NCBI GenBank assembly: GCA_026182355.1
Contig: JAPFBL010000527.1
Location: 196,501-260,500, forward strand
Source of the DNA: Hermatobates lingyangjiaoensis
Taxonomy: Eukaryota > Arthropoda > Insecta > Hemiptera > Hermatobatidae
Reading direction: 5' to 3'
DNA length: 64,000 nt
Under the pieces are notes generated by a model. That model did not search any database, had not been told where the DNA came from, and saw nothing but the letters and a program-made list of their open reading frames with translations. Positions 48,414-61,140 of this stretch are shown here, one piece after another (position 1 is the first letter of the stretch; each line of letters begins with the position of its first letter). Position numbers and translations under genes: made by a program.

Positions 48414-49922
48414 CTAAAAAACAAACAACCTCAATTAACACAATAAATACTCCAAATACTCCATTACTCTTCTACGATATTAGATAAAGATAGAAAACTA
48501 TTACTTAACTGATTATTGTATTAGGAAGGTTTTGTTTTTGAAGGCTAGGTCATATGACATAGGTCATTATGATACAAAAACAAAACCTACCTAATACAAT
48601 AGAATAGAAGAGGTCAAAAAATCTTTAAGGAATAAAACAGACTGTAAATTAGTTAAAAAAAAACCAAAACACACTCAACAATATCATATTTTCAAATTTA
48701 GAGAGTTCCGTTGCTTACACAATATTAACAGTAATGATGTCTACTCAGCGAAATGTTCAGATGGTCAGGTAGTCAGATTGGACAAACTAGTCAATAATTG
48801 AAAACCAGGACAATACAGCATAAAAATGGTATAAAACAAAAGAAAAGTTTGTGTTCTAACCGAGCATGCATGCACAAAGGGATTTCGTTTACGTTTCAAG
48901 ACACAAAAATTCTAGAATATGATAAACACATAAACAAGAGCCATTTCAAAGAAATGATAAATATTATGAAAACACCAATGGCCTGTAATAAGAGATCAAA
49001 TATATATAGTCTTAGTCTCATATACTCCAGTCTCCTTCAATAGTTCTATTAACTAGTTGAGGCTGAACCTGGAGGGGTAGTTTGTTTTTGTTTTCTGGTT
49101 ATATAACCTTCCTTTGTCATCGTATCTGATAGGATGCTGGTAGATAGAGGCATGGCATGGACTGTAAATGGTTTCATCCTCAAAAACAAGGTAATAAGTT
49201 TGTAGTGTTTTCCCTTAATTTCGTATCTCTTAGACAGAAAATCAAAACTCACACAAACAGACAGACTCCACATATACAACACAATCTTGAAGCCTTCTTT
49301 GGGGTTCTGCGAAACCTTCAAATATTCGTCCTATACAAGCCATCCAATCAAAAATACTCAGAAAACTCTCGCATCTCCCATTTTACGTCCCAATATATAT
49401 TCATTCACCGAGATCTTAAAGTCCCCTTCGTTCTCAATTACTCAAAAGACCGCTACAAAAAAATTTCACAGTAAACTCTCAATTCATCCAAACCCACTTG
49501 CTCAAAATCTTTCCCAACTAGTAATCCCCACAAACCCCCAAAGACGACTAAAACGCCAATGGCCACGTGACTTTCTGTCGTCATAAAGCTTAAACATAGT
49601 TACGGAGTGCCACCAATGGGTGTCCATCCGATTTCCGCTACATAATCAAAAAGCTAAAGGAGTAACCCTGAAATTAAAATTACTTCTAAATACATAAAAT
49701 TGTAGTCAAAATATCTAAAAAAAAAAATTTCGTTTTTCCCTATTGGTATGTTTTGTAATTTTCTTGCTTACTTTGTTTGTTTGTTGTCTGTTTGTTTCCT
49801 TGAATGCTCTTTTGGAGGCATCCTCGCAGAATTATTTTATATTATCCAGTATTTTAAACAAAAAGAAATGTACTAATTGTTTTCGATTTATATTTCGGGC
49901 TAGATAAATTAGTATGACTTAC
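48414..49922. other. Intron 4
   Basis: A small inverted repeat at 48513-48600 (TTGTATTAGGAAGGTTTTGT and inverse). 48650-49600 has several overlapping open frames of 80-105 codons on both strands without recognised domains, perhaps a worn retroelement. Confidence 0.4.
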
Positions 49923-50132
49923 AGAAGACTGTCTTGTCAATGATGTAAGCATCTGAGAGCCCGACCTTAACAGGGTGCTCAGTGTCTCTTATTTCCGTGA
50001 CGTCAAGGGGAACATCTCTATAGGCAAACACGATATCTCCATTCTTGTGCAGTGTTGCCTGAAAGCTAAATCCTCCTGCACCCACATTGTCTTGCAATAC
50101 CACCTTCTCCCATTCTACAGTCAATGAAGTCC
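49923..50132 (-). CDS. PLXDC2: PLXDC-like exon 4
   Basis: Residues 202-270 plus split codons on both sides. It reads TSLTVEWEKVVLQDN, GGFSFQATLHKNGDIVFAYR, and HPVKVGLSDAYI. This matches the PLXDC block TALVVQWDxVxLQDN...FTFQATLHxDGRIVFGYK...HPVKVGLSDA. Acceptor: TTGTTTCAG|GGACTT. Donor: TTCT|GTAAGT. The upstream codon completes as Gly (G+GG) and the downstream as Phe (T+TT). It encodes the second half of the extracellular domain before the PSI repeat. Confidence 0.95.
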
Positions 50133-50204
50133 CTGAAACAACAAAACCAGTCTGCTTTGAAACGTCACAAAGCCATTGCCTTCATTATCAATGCTTCATT
50201 AATA

Positions 50205-50375
<171 letters not shown>

Positions 50376-50479
50376 GGGAAAAACATGGCCACCTTCAAAA
50401 GAAGACCTTATGAAAAAAGATCTCAGAAAGACATTCATAAAATTTCTAAATGACATTGATCTGAACAGCTTACGCTAAT

Positions 50480-52390
50480 ATTTACATCTTCTTTATAATT
50501 TCATAAGATACCATTAGTATTTTTTTTTTTTTTTTTTTTAATTGTCAGAGAACAGCATGTTCCACCCGAAGGCAGCACACGCATCAAAATCTTCAATGCT
50601 ACACAACAATCTCCATCATGCTATGCAAATACAGCTTAAATATATAATAACTAACAACAACAAAATAACCACAATGACAACATACCATTAGAATAATGTA
50701 TAATTAATTGTATTTATATTAATGTGTATTTATAGGATTTGTATATAACAATACGCATAATATTTGTACATTGAAGAACCAAAAATATCATGTTATATCG
50801 TTACATAACAACTGTAAATAGTCTAATTGTTAATACTTATTCTTTGGCAACATTGTATATAGCTTAAGTTATATTGTAAATTAAATTTTTAAGTTATGAC
50901 AAGATTGTATCACTTGCATGTAATACAATAAAGTGGAACATGTTGGAAACAACACACACACACACACACGCAAGCACACACACACATCATCGAAAAAAAC
51001 TTTATAAAACGACTTTTGGGACCTCAAAACATGTAATTCGAGATCGGATTTTATTCACTATACTTTACTTACAGTAAATTAAATAAAAAAAGTTATAAAA
51101 AGTTAAAAATACCAATTTTTTTTTTCAATTAATAATTTTAGTTAAAGTTTAAGGTTGTGCGCGTGTGTTCATACGTGTACGTTTTGGAGCTAGGAAACGT
51201 TTGCTCTTCCTCTGTACTCCCACCATCATATCCTCCCTTTCGCCCACCCAGTCTCTCAAATCGAAAGATAAATTACTGTACACATTACTACGTAGTATTA
51301 TTTAATTTATAATTTATCTATATGCTTATCACAATTATTATATTGATTATTTTAATATCATGGACTATGAGGTGGATATAGGGGGCTTGGAACGAATTAG
51401 GCTATTTACGTGTATTTATATTAGAAATAGGTAAAGCCGTCATACCTCGTAAGATGATATCGTTGGGACGGTTTTACCTATTTCTAATATAAATCATACT
51501 AACCTCAGTGGTATTAACAATCTGATTGTATTTATTTACATATAATTAGCGATTCATCTTACGAAAGCGCTGTCGAAACGAATAATTAAGAATAATAATA
51601 ATTATAATAATTAATTAAGAGGTATGACTGTACTTTATATGGAAAAAAAATCCGGTTTTCCTTATTTTTGCTAAAAATCTGCCACACTATATTGATTAAA
51701 ATCGATGTGACCCGGCTTTTAGTCAACATTTAAAATGTGTAAGAACAATATGCACATATATTAGCCCTCGGGGTGAAAAGTTCAAAAAAAATTAATCTCT
51801 AATCTGGAGAATAACTGAATACAAGAAGTTTTTTTGCACTGATACGGAAATGAAATAAAATACAGCAATATATAAATATCAATATTAAACTAGATCCAAA
51901 TTGAAAATACTATAAAAATTAACAAAAATAAACAAATTTAAAAAAAAATTAATAAAATTATAAAAAAAATTATAATTATAACAAAATAAAGGATACAAAT
52001 TAGTAAGCTACAAAAAAAAAAATTAAATCTTATATCAACAAATTAGAGATTATCCTCCAAAATATAAAAAAATAATAAAATTATAAAAATTGAACTGAAT
52101 TAAATTCAATTATTAAATAACCAGATATAAAATAAATTAGAAAGTATATAACCTCTATTTATTACTATATAAATATATTTATTTTGTAATAAAAATTAAA
52201 AATATTTTTATTACAAAAAGAAAAATTAAATAAATGTTTATTTTCCAGAAAAAGGAACATAATTAAAGATAATTAATTAACCGTGATATAAGAGGTACTG
52301 AAAAAAATAATTCTTATTTAACATAAACAAAATAAACCTTCAGAGTATATATAATAAGAAATACTAAAAAGATTAATTTTTTTAGAGAGT
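50480..52390. other. Intron 3, AT-rich part
   Basis: Poly(T) at 50520-50539. GTGGAACATGTTGGAA at 50933 also occurs at 28526 and may be a shared 3' end of an unidentified retroelement. 51427-51500 is a short PLE-related arm pair (GGTAAAGCCGTCATACCTCG). No exon found. Confidence 0.4.
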
Positions 52391-52394
52391 GAGA

Positions 52395-52532
52395 TTAAGA
52401 TAAGGGAACTAAAGGGTAAGATAGAGACAGAGGGAGAGAGAGAACGAGAGAGGGAGGAAGAGAGAGAGGGGGAGAGAACGAGAGAGGAAGAGAGAGAGGG
52501 GGGGAGAAAACGAGAGAGAGGGAGGGAGGGAG

Positions 52533-52573
<41 letters not shown>

Positions 52574-52795
52574 GGGCGAGAGGAGGGAGAGTACGAGAAA
52601 GGGGGGGGAGAGAACAAGAGAGGGAGGAAGAGAGAGAGGGGGAGACAACGAGAGAGGGGGGGAGAAAGAGAGAGAGAGAGAGAGAGAGGAAGAGCGAGAG
52701 GAGGGAGAGTACGAGAAGGGGGGGAGAGAACGAGAGAGGGAGGAAGAGAGAGAGGGGAGAGAATGAGAGAGAGAGAGAGAGAGAACGAGAGAGAG
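52395..52795. repeat. Purine-strand (GA)n-rich low-complexity tract
   Basis: About 400 bp of almost pure A/G on the plus strand, with GAGAGAGG and GGGGGAGAGAACGAGAGAG blocks repeated every 90-160 bp. Open frames through it are compositional artefacts. Confidence 0.95.
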
Positions 52796-52799
52796 TATC

Positions 52800-54560
52800 A
52801 AAAAAGAATATTTCTTTGGAAAAACATCCATAGCATTACCTTGATGTATTATATTATTGTAAAAAGCCGTGATACCTCGCGAATGGTTATCGTCTCACGA
52901 GTTAGATGTCTCACTGGTTTCGGACATTGTACATCTTCTAGTGCAGAGGTACAAAAACTACGCGGGAGGTGAATAAATCTGAGCATATCGTCTCTCGGAG
53001 AGGACGTTAAAACCGTCAGTCCCGAGCCTGTACTATGTCAGGCACTAGTGAAGGATCCCCACTCTAAATGCATTTCAGTTAAGCAAAATGTAGGACTCCC
53101 AATGTAGAATCTACAGGTAATGTGACTCGCCCTTTGCTAAAATGGGTACCAAATAATAAATGAACAACAATAAGAACAGTACTACAAGGTGTAAGCCTTA
53201 TAAGTGTGGCTTGTAAAACATCATATGCAAGTGTGTGGTGTTTCTATTAATTATCAGTTTAACAGAATAGGCTATAAATATTTAATGTTGCACTTTTGTG
53301 TATCAAAATACATGATCTTCTATGTTTTAAATTTGTATCTGATGTTATTCTAAATAATAGGAGGCCAGGGTTATCAAGTGGCCTCTGGATTGGTAGGTTC
53401 AGGGTTCAATACCCACTCTAGCCCTCCATTTATTCACGCATTGGGTGAAAAAATCTGACCACGTCATCCCTCGGAGAAGACGTTCAGCCGATTGGTCCCT
53501 TAGTCTGTAGCGATGTCAGGTACTCCTTAAAGATCCCCTACTCGAAATACACTTGAGTTAGGCAAAATTTAGGACTCCAACTACTTTAGGCAAAATGTAC
53601 AATCAACAGGTAATATGGCTCGCATATTACTAAAATGAGTGCCAATAATGAAGAGCAAATGAGCCGCACGAAGAGACTTAAAAAAGAATATGTCTTTAGG
53701 AAATCCATACATTACCTTGATGTATTATTAATTGTAAAAACCGTACCTCGCGAATGGTTACGTCTCACGAGTGTGATGTTCACTGGCTTTCCGCGACATT
53801 GTACATCTTCTAGTGCAGAGGTACAAGTAAACTTAGGAGGTGAATAAATCTGAGCATATCGTCTCTCGGAGGACGTTAAAACCGTCAGTCCCGAGCCTGT
53901 ACTATGTCAGGCACTAGTGAAGGATCCCCACTCTAAAGGCCATTCCGAAGCAAAATGTAGGACTCCCAATGTAGAATCTACAGGTAATGTGACTCGCCCT
54001 TTGCTAAAATGGGTACCAAATAATAAATGAAAATTTTTAAGAACAGTACTACAAGGTAAACCTTAGTAAAGTGTGGCTTGTAAAACATCACAGGTAAGTG
54101 TGTGGTGTTTCTATTAATTATCAGTTTGAACAGAATTAGGCATAGAATATTTAATGTTGCAACTTTTGTGTATCAAAATACATGATCTTCTATTTTTAAA
54201 TTTGATCTGATGTTATTCTAAATAATACGGAGCCAGGGTTATCAAGTGGCCTCTGGATTGGTAGGTTCAGGGTTCAATCCCACTCTGAGAACTCGTTTCA
54301 CGCATTTGAAAAAATCTGACCACGTCATCCCTCGGAGAAGACGTTCAGCCGATTGGTCCCTAGCTGTGCATGAAGGTACTCCTTAAAGATCCCCTATTTG
54401 AAATACACTTGAGTTAGGCAAAATTTAGGACTCCAACTACTTTAGGCAAAATGTACAATCAACAGGTAATATGGCTCGCATATTACTAAAATGAGTGCCA
54501 AATAATAAATGAGCCACAATTCCCGCCACTAAAACGGTGAAGGACTTATAAGTGTGGGAC
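52800..54560. repeat. Tandem duplication of an 880-bp SINE-containing segment
   Basis: Copy 1 (52800-53670) and copy 2 (53680-54560) share the same order: AAAAAAGAATAT(T/G)TCTTT, a PLE-like arm (CCTCGCGAATGGTTA), a SINE body (GGACGTTAAAACCGTCAGTC), spacer, and a second SINE (53361-53650; 54229-54560) with B box GGTTCAATACC or a worn form. Copy 2 has many one- to four-base losses relative to copy 1. Confidence 0.85.
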
Positions 54561-55480
54561 GCGAAGTGACTATTGCGTGTTTTAGTGAATTTGAAAACTA
54601 AACTCTATCATGGTATATGTTTAAAGAAGAGGTAGAGTTGTGGTGACAGCGAACAGGTGTTTCTTCTTAGTTTAGTTTTTGAGTTTCTGTTTTAATTGCG
54701 AATGGATTGAACCTGATAAAACTCATTTCATCTTTTTGAGGTGTTTCTGTCAAAATTACAAATACTTTAAGGTGATAATATTATAGTGCGTGATTGAATG
54801 GTTTGTCAACCCTGATTAAAATCAGCCAGTTGTGATTAATTTATAAGCGACGATTAAAAAAATTGATTGGATAAGAAAATTAACGCGTTAATCGCGATAG
54901 TTAACACGATTAAATGTCAGCCCTAGAAAAAAAGCTAGATCCCCGCAAAGGGGATAGGTTTCTAATCTATATATGGGGTAGTAATGGAGTGATTAAGCGC
55001 CTCTAATAGCCCTAACACTCAACTCCGACTTTCAGCCTTCACGAGGCTACCCTGTTAACCTGCTATATTCAGGGACAAACGAAAGAGGAGGAGAAGGTGA
55101 TTCGTTTCAAATCCTTCCTAATCCCCAAATCCGCTCCTTTTATCCTAGCCCCAATCTAAGGTATTATGCGATCCGTGCCGAAGGATGGATGATACAGGGG
55201 TTTCTGTATTATGAACGGAGCCTCAAGGACACCAGGCGACCCCCTTGAGTAAATAGCCTTACTCCGGTATGCGGTGCTCTGCCGGAGAGGACAAAACACC
55301 ACCAATAGAGCTTCAGGGATTTTTCCCTGTAAGAGAAGGAAGTCTGGAGACCATCCTCCGGAAGCACAGAGGGTCCCAAAATCGCTAACTAGTGGGAACC
55401 TCCCACAAGTGCACCTGAGGACCCGAAGAAGACCATCCCGAAGAAGGAGAAAGGAAGTTACTTTCTCCCGATACATAGGG
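54561..55480. other. Intron 3 with a lone hAT-like end
   Basis: TTAACGCGTTAATCGCGATAG followed by TGTCAGCCCTAG (about 54880-54927) looks like one terminus of a hAT-type element; I found no partner. 55150-55480 is GC-richer and leads into the non-LTR fragment. Confidence 0.4.
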
Positions 55481-55489
55481 AGCCTGAAT

Positions 55490-55750
55490 AGACATTATCA
55501 ATGATGGTTGGTGCAGATTCTGCAAAGAGGAAGAAACACCGTTGCACCTGCTGATAACTTGTAAGGCAACTTTGCTGCTGAGAGGCAGGTGCTTCGGGAC
55601 ACTCAACAAACCATAAAAAAATTTTACCACTGGAACCAGCAAAAGTGCTGAGCTTCTTGTAGGCGTTGAAGCTAACTCTGGGGTACTTTAGTACAGAAGA
55701 GGGGAAGTACAATAGTTTTTTTTTAAGACGTAGTCCTATAGTCTCCCTCA
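55490..55750 (+). pseudogene. Non-LTR retrotransposon C-terminal zinc-finger fragment
   Basis: The plus-strand frame reads NDGWCRFCKEEETPLHLLIT then CKATLLLRGRCFGTLN, a CX2C...HX4C pattern typical of the region after RNase H or RT in non-LTR elements. Stops follow. The upstream 55300-55490 probably belongs to it but is frame-shifted. It is antisense to the host gene, in intron 3, ending about 70 bp before exon 3. Confidence 0.6.
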
Positions 55751-55811
55751 AAAATAAAATCTATCTATTATCTAACACTACCCTAAGAAAGCCGCTGTCG
55801 TTTTTTTTTTA

Positions 55812-56048
<237 letters not shown>

Positions 56049-56389
56049 CTATTCTATCAGTTAGTTAGCTTTCAATCATAAATACGAGTACAGTGGAAAC
56101 ACCAAAGATGGACATTATCCTATTCATATACTAAAAAAAAAAACCTCAAATAAATAAAATACGTAATAAATAGTGAAACTATAAGCTAGAGTTATAATAT
56201 TTAAACTATAAGTAATACAATAAGTTATTTATACTGAGTAAATGCATAAAACAAGGTCTCCACATACAAACAAAAGCATTTTTATTCAAACACTTCGTGT
56301 AAAAATTCGTACAAAATCAGTAATTATAAAGAGAACAGGTTACACAAATAAACTCATTTATGGTCGGGTTACTACCAGTGTATATATAT

Positions 56390-56690
56390 ATATATACTGG
56401 TAGTATATATAAGTATATAAAGTATACTTATATATAAGTATAATATAATATAAGTATAATATAAGTATAATAAGTATAAGTATATAAGTATATAATAAGT
56501 ATATATAAGTATATATATAAGTATATATATATAAGTATAAGTATATATAAGTATATATATATAAGTATATATAAGTATATATATAAGTATATAATAAGTA
56601 TATAAGTATAATAAGTATAAGTAAGTATAATATAAGTATAATAAGTATATATAAGTATATATGAAAAAAGTATATATAAGTGTATATATA
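56390..56690. repeat. TATAAG-type low-complexity repeat in intron 2
   Basis: Irregular runs of AAGTATA and AAGTATATATA over about 300 bp on the plus strand. The long open frames here are compositional. 56016-56390 has no recognised element apart from (TA)n. Confidence 0.85.
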
Positions 56691-56965
56691 TCAGTTCACA
56701 AACGAAGAAAAGCAACACACAGAGAAAGAGACACACTTACAAACTCAAATTTTCGGATGATCCGTCTTCAGGAGAAAAGAGAGAAAGGGCGACCAAGCAC
56801 GCCGGAAACACAACGGCAGGAAACACAATGGTTTCCTGCCGTTGTGTTTCCGGCGTGCTTGGTCGCCCTTTCTCTCTTTTCTCCTGAAGACGGATCATCC
56901 GAAAATTTGAGTTTGTAAGTGTGTCTCTTTCTCTGTGTGTTGCTTTTCTTCGTTTGTGAACTGAT
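56690..56965. mobile_element. PLE-type palindrome, arms about 135 bp
   Basis: Almost perfect, with a loop of about 10 bp near 56825. Contains CTGAAGACGGATCATCCGAAA. Same family as 62155-62300 and close to 17560-17832. Confidence 0.85.
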
Positions 56966-57059
56966 TTGCGTCCAGTTTGGATCGTTTTTTCGAATTTTAA
57001 GTGGATTTAAGTGTATATATATATATATATAAGTGTGTATATATATATACTCTTTTTCG

Positions 57060-57533
57060 ATGAAAATACGATCCGAAATGGCGAAATACACTTCAATGTA
57101 CATAAAGAAACATAGAGAAATTAAAAGCACAAACTTACAGCCTCTAATTTTCGGTTCAACCGTCTTCAGGAGAGATAAGAGAGGGAAACCAAGCGCACTG
57201 GTACAGAGACGGTTGGAGACCAACAATGTTGCCACTTACGCGACCGGTCATAGAGAATAAGGTAGTCAAGAATCAATTTAAATTAAAATAGGAATATGAA
57301 ATATTTCGTGTTTACTATTATTCTTCATATTCCTATTTTAATCTTAAATTGATTCCTGTCTACCTTATTCTCTATGACCAGGCGCGTATGTGGCAACATT
57401 GTTGGTCTCCAACCGTCTCTGTACCAGTGCGCTTAGTTTCCCTCTCTTATCTCTCCTGAAGACGGTTCAACCGAAAATTAGAGACTGTAAGTTTGTGTTT
57501 TTAATTTCTCTATGTTTCTTTATGTACATTGAA

Positions 57534-57540
<7 letters not shown>
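57060..57540. mobile_element. PLE-type palindrome, GGTTCAACC family
   Basis: Arms of about 215 bp (CACTTCAATGTACATAAAGA to its inverse) meeting around 57305. Contains CTGAAGACGGTTCAACCGAAA. Ends in a long (TA)n at 57538-57582. Confidence 0.85.
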
Positions 57541-57586
<46 letters not shown>

Positions 57587-57816
57587 ACTCGTAGACATAT
57601 AGGGTACATGGCTAATCCGACTTGTCGCAATAACTCCAGATTAGATGAGTCATAAGTACAATAACTTGTACTTATGACTATTCAGTTACTTTGAACACAG
57701 CATCCTGTTCTGCATGACTGACTAAACAAAATACACGCAGTGCAAGTCACAGCAGGGACAATCTTCTATTGTTTAATCTCTGCTACTGAAAAAAAAAAAT
57801 CCTCAAGTAAACTTAC

Positions 57817-57948
57817 AAGAGCTCTTCGGTGACTTTTCGAAAGCATTTCATTGACAATAACATCTTTTTCACTTTCCAAATTCACCCAATAATGTTTACC
57901 AATTTTAGGATCAGTAATAAAGCTGCTGTTGTAATAGATATGGTGATC
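57817..57948 (-). CDS. PLXDC2: PLXDC-like exon 2
   Basis: Residues 93-136, beginning DHHIYYNSSF and containing YWVNLE and SKSHRRAL. The vertebrate PLXDC2 pattern here is DHxYYxSxxxGP...WVN...LSxTHRxA, so the match is clear though short. Acceptor: a T-rich tract then TTTTAG|GATCAC. Donor: CTT|GTAAGT. Both ends are phase 0. It contains an NSS glycosylation sequon. This is the start of the conserved extracellular region, which lies outside the cell in this family. Confidence 0.88.
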
Positions 57949-58450
57949 CTAAAAGAAAAAAAAAAAGGATTCAAATTAGTTTATAATAATCAGTAAACAA
58001 ATATGACAAGGTTTTCAATTTCCTGTAAACAATCAGATTTCCCAGACCTGTTTTAGACAAACTGATTTAGGTTAGCTCTACAAAAATATGATATTAAATA
58101 AAAAAATCTGTGCCTTGGCCCATCACTCAATTAACAGTAGGCATAGCTTTAAACTAGACGACACAAAGAATATAGATTATGAAAATAATTAGAAGGCTTA
58201 TAAAAATAATTATTCACATTTAGAAAACAAAAAGCATCTAACAAAAAAACTGATACTGATAAGCTAAGTAGAATATATAGTCTATTAATTAGTAATTAAA
58301 CAATATGTCTATAGTTTCTAGTTTTTTTTTACTTATGAAATCTAATATTGAATGTTCGTAAAACGGTCGCTAGGAGCAGCACTATGGGCTGATTTGAGCT
58401 CAACAGATATGTACTTATTTCCTTGCAATAGCAAAACACCAAGGTAATCA

Positions 58451-58770
58451 TTCTGAGGTGAAGTGGATAAACAAACAAAAGTCTCCACACAAATAAAGTT
58501 TTATTCAACATCAACGCGTTTCCAACACTTTGTGTTCATCATCAGGAAGACACCAAGGATTTAGTGCTGAAGGGTTGGTCCAGTGAAAACAACCTGGAAC
58601 AACAGTCCTCCAGTGAGTAGTTTTCATTGGACCAACCCTTCAGTACCAAATCCTTGGTGTCTACCTGATGATGAGCACAAAGTGTTGGAAACGCGTTGTT
58701 GTTGAATACAACTTCATTTGTGTGGAGACTTTTGTTTGTTTATCCACTTTACCTCAACACAACTACGGAT
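58451..58770. mobile_element. PLE-type palindrome, GTGTTGGAAACGCG family
   Basis: Arms of about 145 bp (TGAGGTGAAGTGGATAAACA to its inverse) around 58615. Contains CCTGATGATGAGCACAAAGT then GTTGGAAACGCG. The 72-bp array begins 200 bp to its right. 57949-58450 of intron 1 shows nothing recognised. Confidence 0.85.
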
Positions 58771-58963
58771 TGCACAACTAATGATTTCAAGGTAATTATG
58801 TATAATTATTAAATAATATAACTAGTAAATATTTTTTCATGTTATTGTAATTAAATTCTGTATTGATGTAGCCCAGAATAGACGAAATATAGGCTTAAAG
58901 GTGTTGTACTGTTTAAGCAAGACCAAACAGAAATTGATTTAGACACACTTGCCAGATCTCTAT

Positions 58964-59875
58964 CAGTCGAGAGACAAGCAGGCAAGCCACTGGGCTACCC
59001 TAACCCCTTCCTGTATTTCTTATTAAAAGTCATTTCAGTCGAGAGACAAGCAGGCAAGCCACTGGGCTACCCTAACCCCTTCCTGTATTTCTTATTAAAA
59101 GTCATTTCAGTCGAGAGACAAGCAGGCAAGCCACTGGGCTACCCTAACCCCTTCCTGTATTTCTTATTAAAAGTCATTTCAGTCGAGAGACAAGCAAGCA
59201 AGCCACTGGGCTACCCTAACCCCCTCAAGTATTTCTTATTAAAAGTCATTTCAGTCGAGAGACAAGCAAGTAAGCCACTGGGCTACCCTAACCCCTTCCT
59301 GTATTTCTTATTAAAAGTCATTTCAGTCGAGAGACAAGCAAGCAAGCTACTGGGCTACCCTAACCCCCTCCAGTATTTCTTATTAAAAGTCATTTCAGTC
59401 TAGAGACAAGCAGGCAAGCCACTGGGCTACCCTAACCCCTTCCTGTATTTCTTATTAAAAGTCATTTCAGTCGAGAGACAAGCAGGCAAGCCACTGGGCT
59501 ACCCTAACCCCTTCCTGTATTTCTTATTAAAAGTCATTTCAGTCGAGAGACAAGCAGGCAAGCCACTGGGCTACCCTAACCCCTCCAGTATTCTTATTAA
59601 AAGTCATTTCAGTCGAGAGACAAGCAGGCAAGCCACTGGGCTACCCTAACCCTTCCTGTATTTCTTATTAAAAGTCATTTCAGTCGAGAGACAAGCAAGC
59701 AAGCCACTGGCTACCTAACCCTCAAGTATTTCTTATTAAAAGTCATTTCAGTCGAGAGACAAGCAAGCAAGCCACTGGGCTACCCTAACCCCCTCAAGTA
59801 TTTCTTATTAAAAGTCATTTCAGTCGAGAGACAAGCAAGTAAGCCACTGGGCTACCCTAACCCCCTCCTGTTTTG
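58964..59875. repeat. 72-bp tandem array in intron 1, about 13 units
   Basis: Units begin CAGTCGAGAGACAAGCA at 58964, 59036, 59108 and 59180, then continue with small deletions near 59590 and 59710. On the minus strand each unit holds TAGCCCAGTGG, a perfect match to the Pol III A-box pattern TRGYNNANNGG, followed by GCTTGCCTGC. The other part of the unit (TTTTAATAAGAAATACAGGA) is also found at 61098-61121, just inside intron 1 after the exon 1 donor. It probably formed from a tRNA-like SINE head joined to the intron start. Confidence 0.85.
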
Positions 59876-60139
59876 TTTACAAGCGTTCCCAAGACTCTCG
59901 TCTACTACGCTGTAAGTGAAACAACACAAAACAGGCCGACGTTTTTAATGCCGCCCTTTAGTGACCCTTTGCTTCAACTTAAGCGAAGGGTGTCCAAGGT
60001 GGACCCCGTGGAGGCGGGCGGCATAGAGGCTACGTCTAGACACAAACATATGGTACACAAAGAAACCGGTGGAACTGACACTTCCAGAAGTACAAAAATA
60101 TTCTCCCTAGATCAAACCTATTACTATTGACTAGAAAGA
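59876..60139. other. Unrecognised higher-GC block between the two intron 1 arrays
   Basis: About 260 bp richer in GC than its surroundings, with an 85-codon open frame on the plus strand (59873-60130) that resembles no family I know. The minus strand has an acceptor-like TTTCACTTACAG, but any exon from it (29 nt to the next GT) would break the frame of the surrounding gene. Probably a remnant of an inserted element. Confidence 0.3.
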
Positions 60140-61040
60140 AAGACTAAGTACTAGGGGGTACTTGGATATTCCCCCCTAGAACTCACTTACAACTAATAAA
60201 TAAATAATAGAAAAATGTACTATGGTTCTAAGGGGTACTAGGTTATTCCCCCTTAGTGCTGACTTAAGCCTAATAAATAAATAATATAAAAATACGTCTC
60301 TATTTATTACTAAATAAAATAGACAAATAGAAAAAATATACTATGCTTCTAAGGGGTACTAGGTTATTCCCCCTTAGTGCTGACTTAAGCCTAATAAATA
60401 AATAATATAAAAATACGTCTCTATTTATTACTAAATAAAATAGAAAAATAGAAAAAATATACTATGCTTCTAAGGGGTAGTAGGTTATTCTCCCTTAGTG
60501 CTGACTTAAGCCTAATAAATAAATAATATAAAAATACGTCTCTATCTATTACTAAATAAAATAGAAAAATAGAAAAAATATACTATGTTTCTAAGGGGTA
60601 CTAGGTTATTCCCCTTTAGTGCTGACTTAAGCCTAATAAATAAATAATAGAAAAATACGTCTCTATTTATTACTAAATAAATAAAAAAATAGAAAAAATA
60701 TACTATGTTTCTAAGGGGTACTAGGTTATTCCCCCTTAGTGTTGATTTAATCTAATAAATAAATAATATAAAAATACGTCTCTATTTATTACTAAATAAA
60801 ATAGAAAAATAGAAAAAATATACTATGCTTCTAAGGGGTACTAGGTTATTCCCCTTTAGTGTTGACTTAAACCTAATAAATAAATAATATAAAAATACGT
60901 CTCTATTTATTACTAAATAAAATAGAAAAATAGAAAAATATACTATGCCTCTAAGGCGTACTAGGTTATTCCCCCTTAGTGCTGACTTAAACCTAATAAA
61001 TAAATAATATAAAAATACGTCTCTATTCTATAAAAGTGTT
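60140..61040. repeat. 120/121-bp tandem array in intron 1, about 7 units
   Basis: The marker CTAAGGGGTACTAGG recurs at 60228, 60349, 60470, 60591, 60711, 60831 and 60951. Each unit has a short inverted repeat (CTAAGGGG...CCCCTTAG) and an A/T-rich part rich in AATAAATAAATAAT. No coding potential seen. It separates the 72-bp array from its likely parent sequence beside exon 1. Confidence 0.9.
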
Positions 61041-61140
61041 CTTTTGGCCTTCCCCACAGCATACACAAATTTGACGAAGGCGAATTTATACCTAACCCCC
61101 TCCTGTATTTCTTATTAAAAGTAATTTTTCCCTTGCTCAC

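Noticed and set aside
52318..52833. Arg-Glu-rich and Ser-Leu-rich ORFs of up to 140 residues
   Set aside because: Produced by the (GA)n-rich tract on both strands; no codon structure or homology.
56428..56736. 102-residue Tyr/Ile-rich ORF
   Set aside because: Translation of a TATAAG repeat.
59880..60139. Additional PLXDC exon on the minus strand
   Set aside because: The acceptor-like site is followed by frames that stop or by a 29-nt piece that would break the phase 0 junction between exons 1 and 2.
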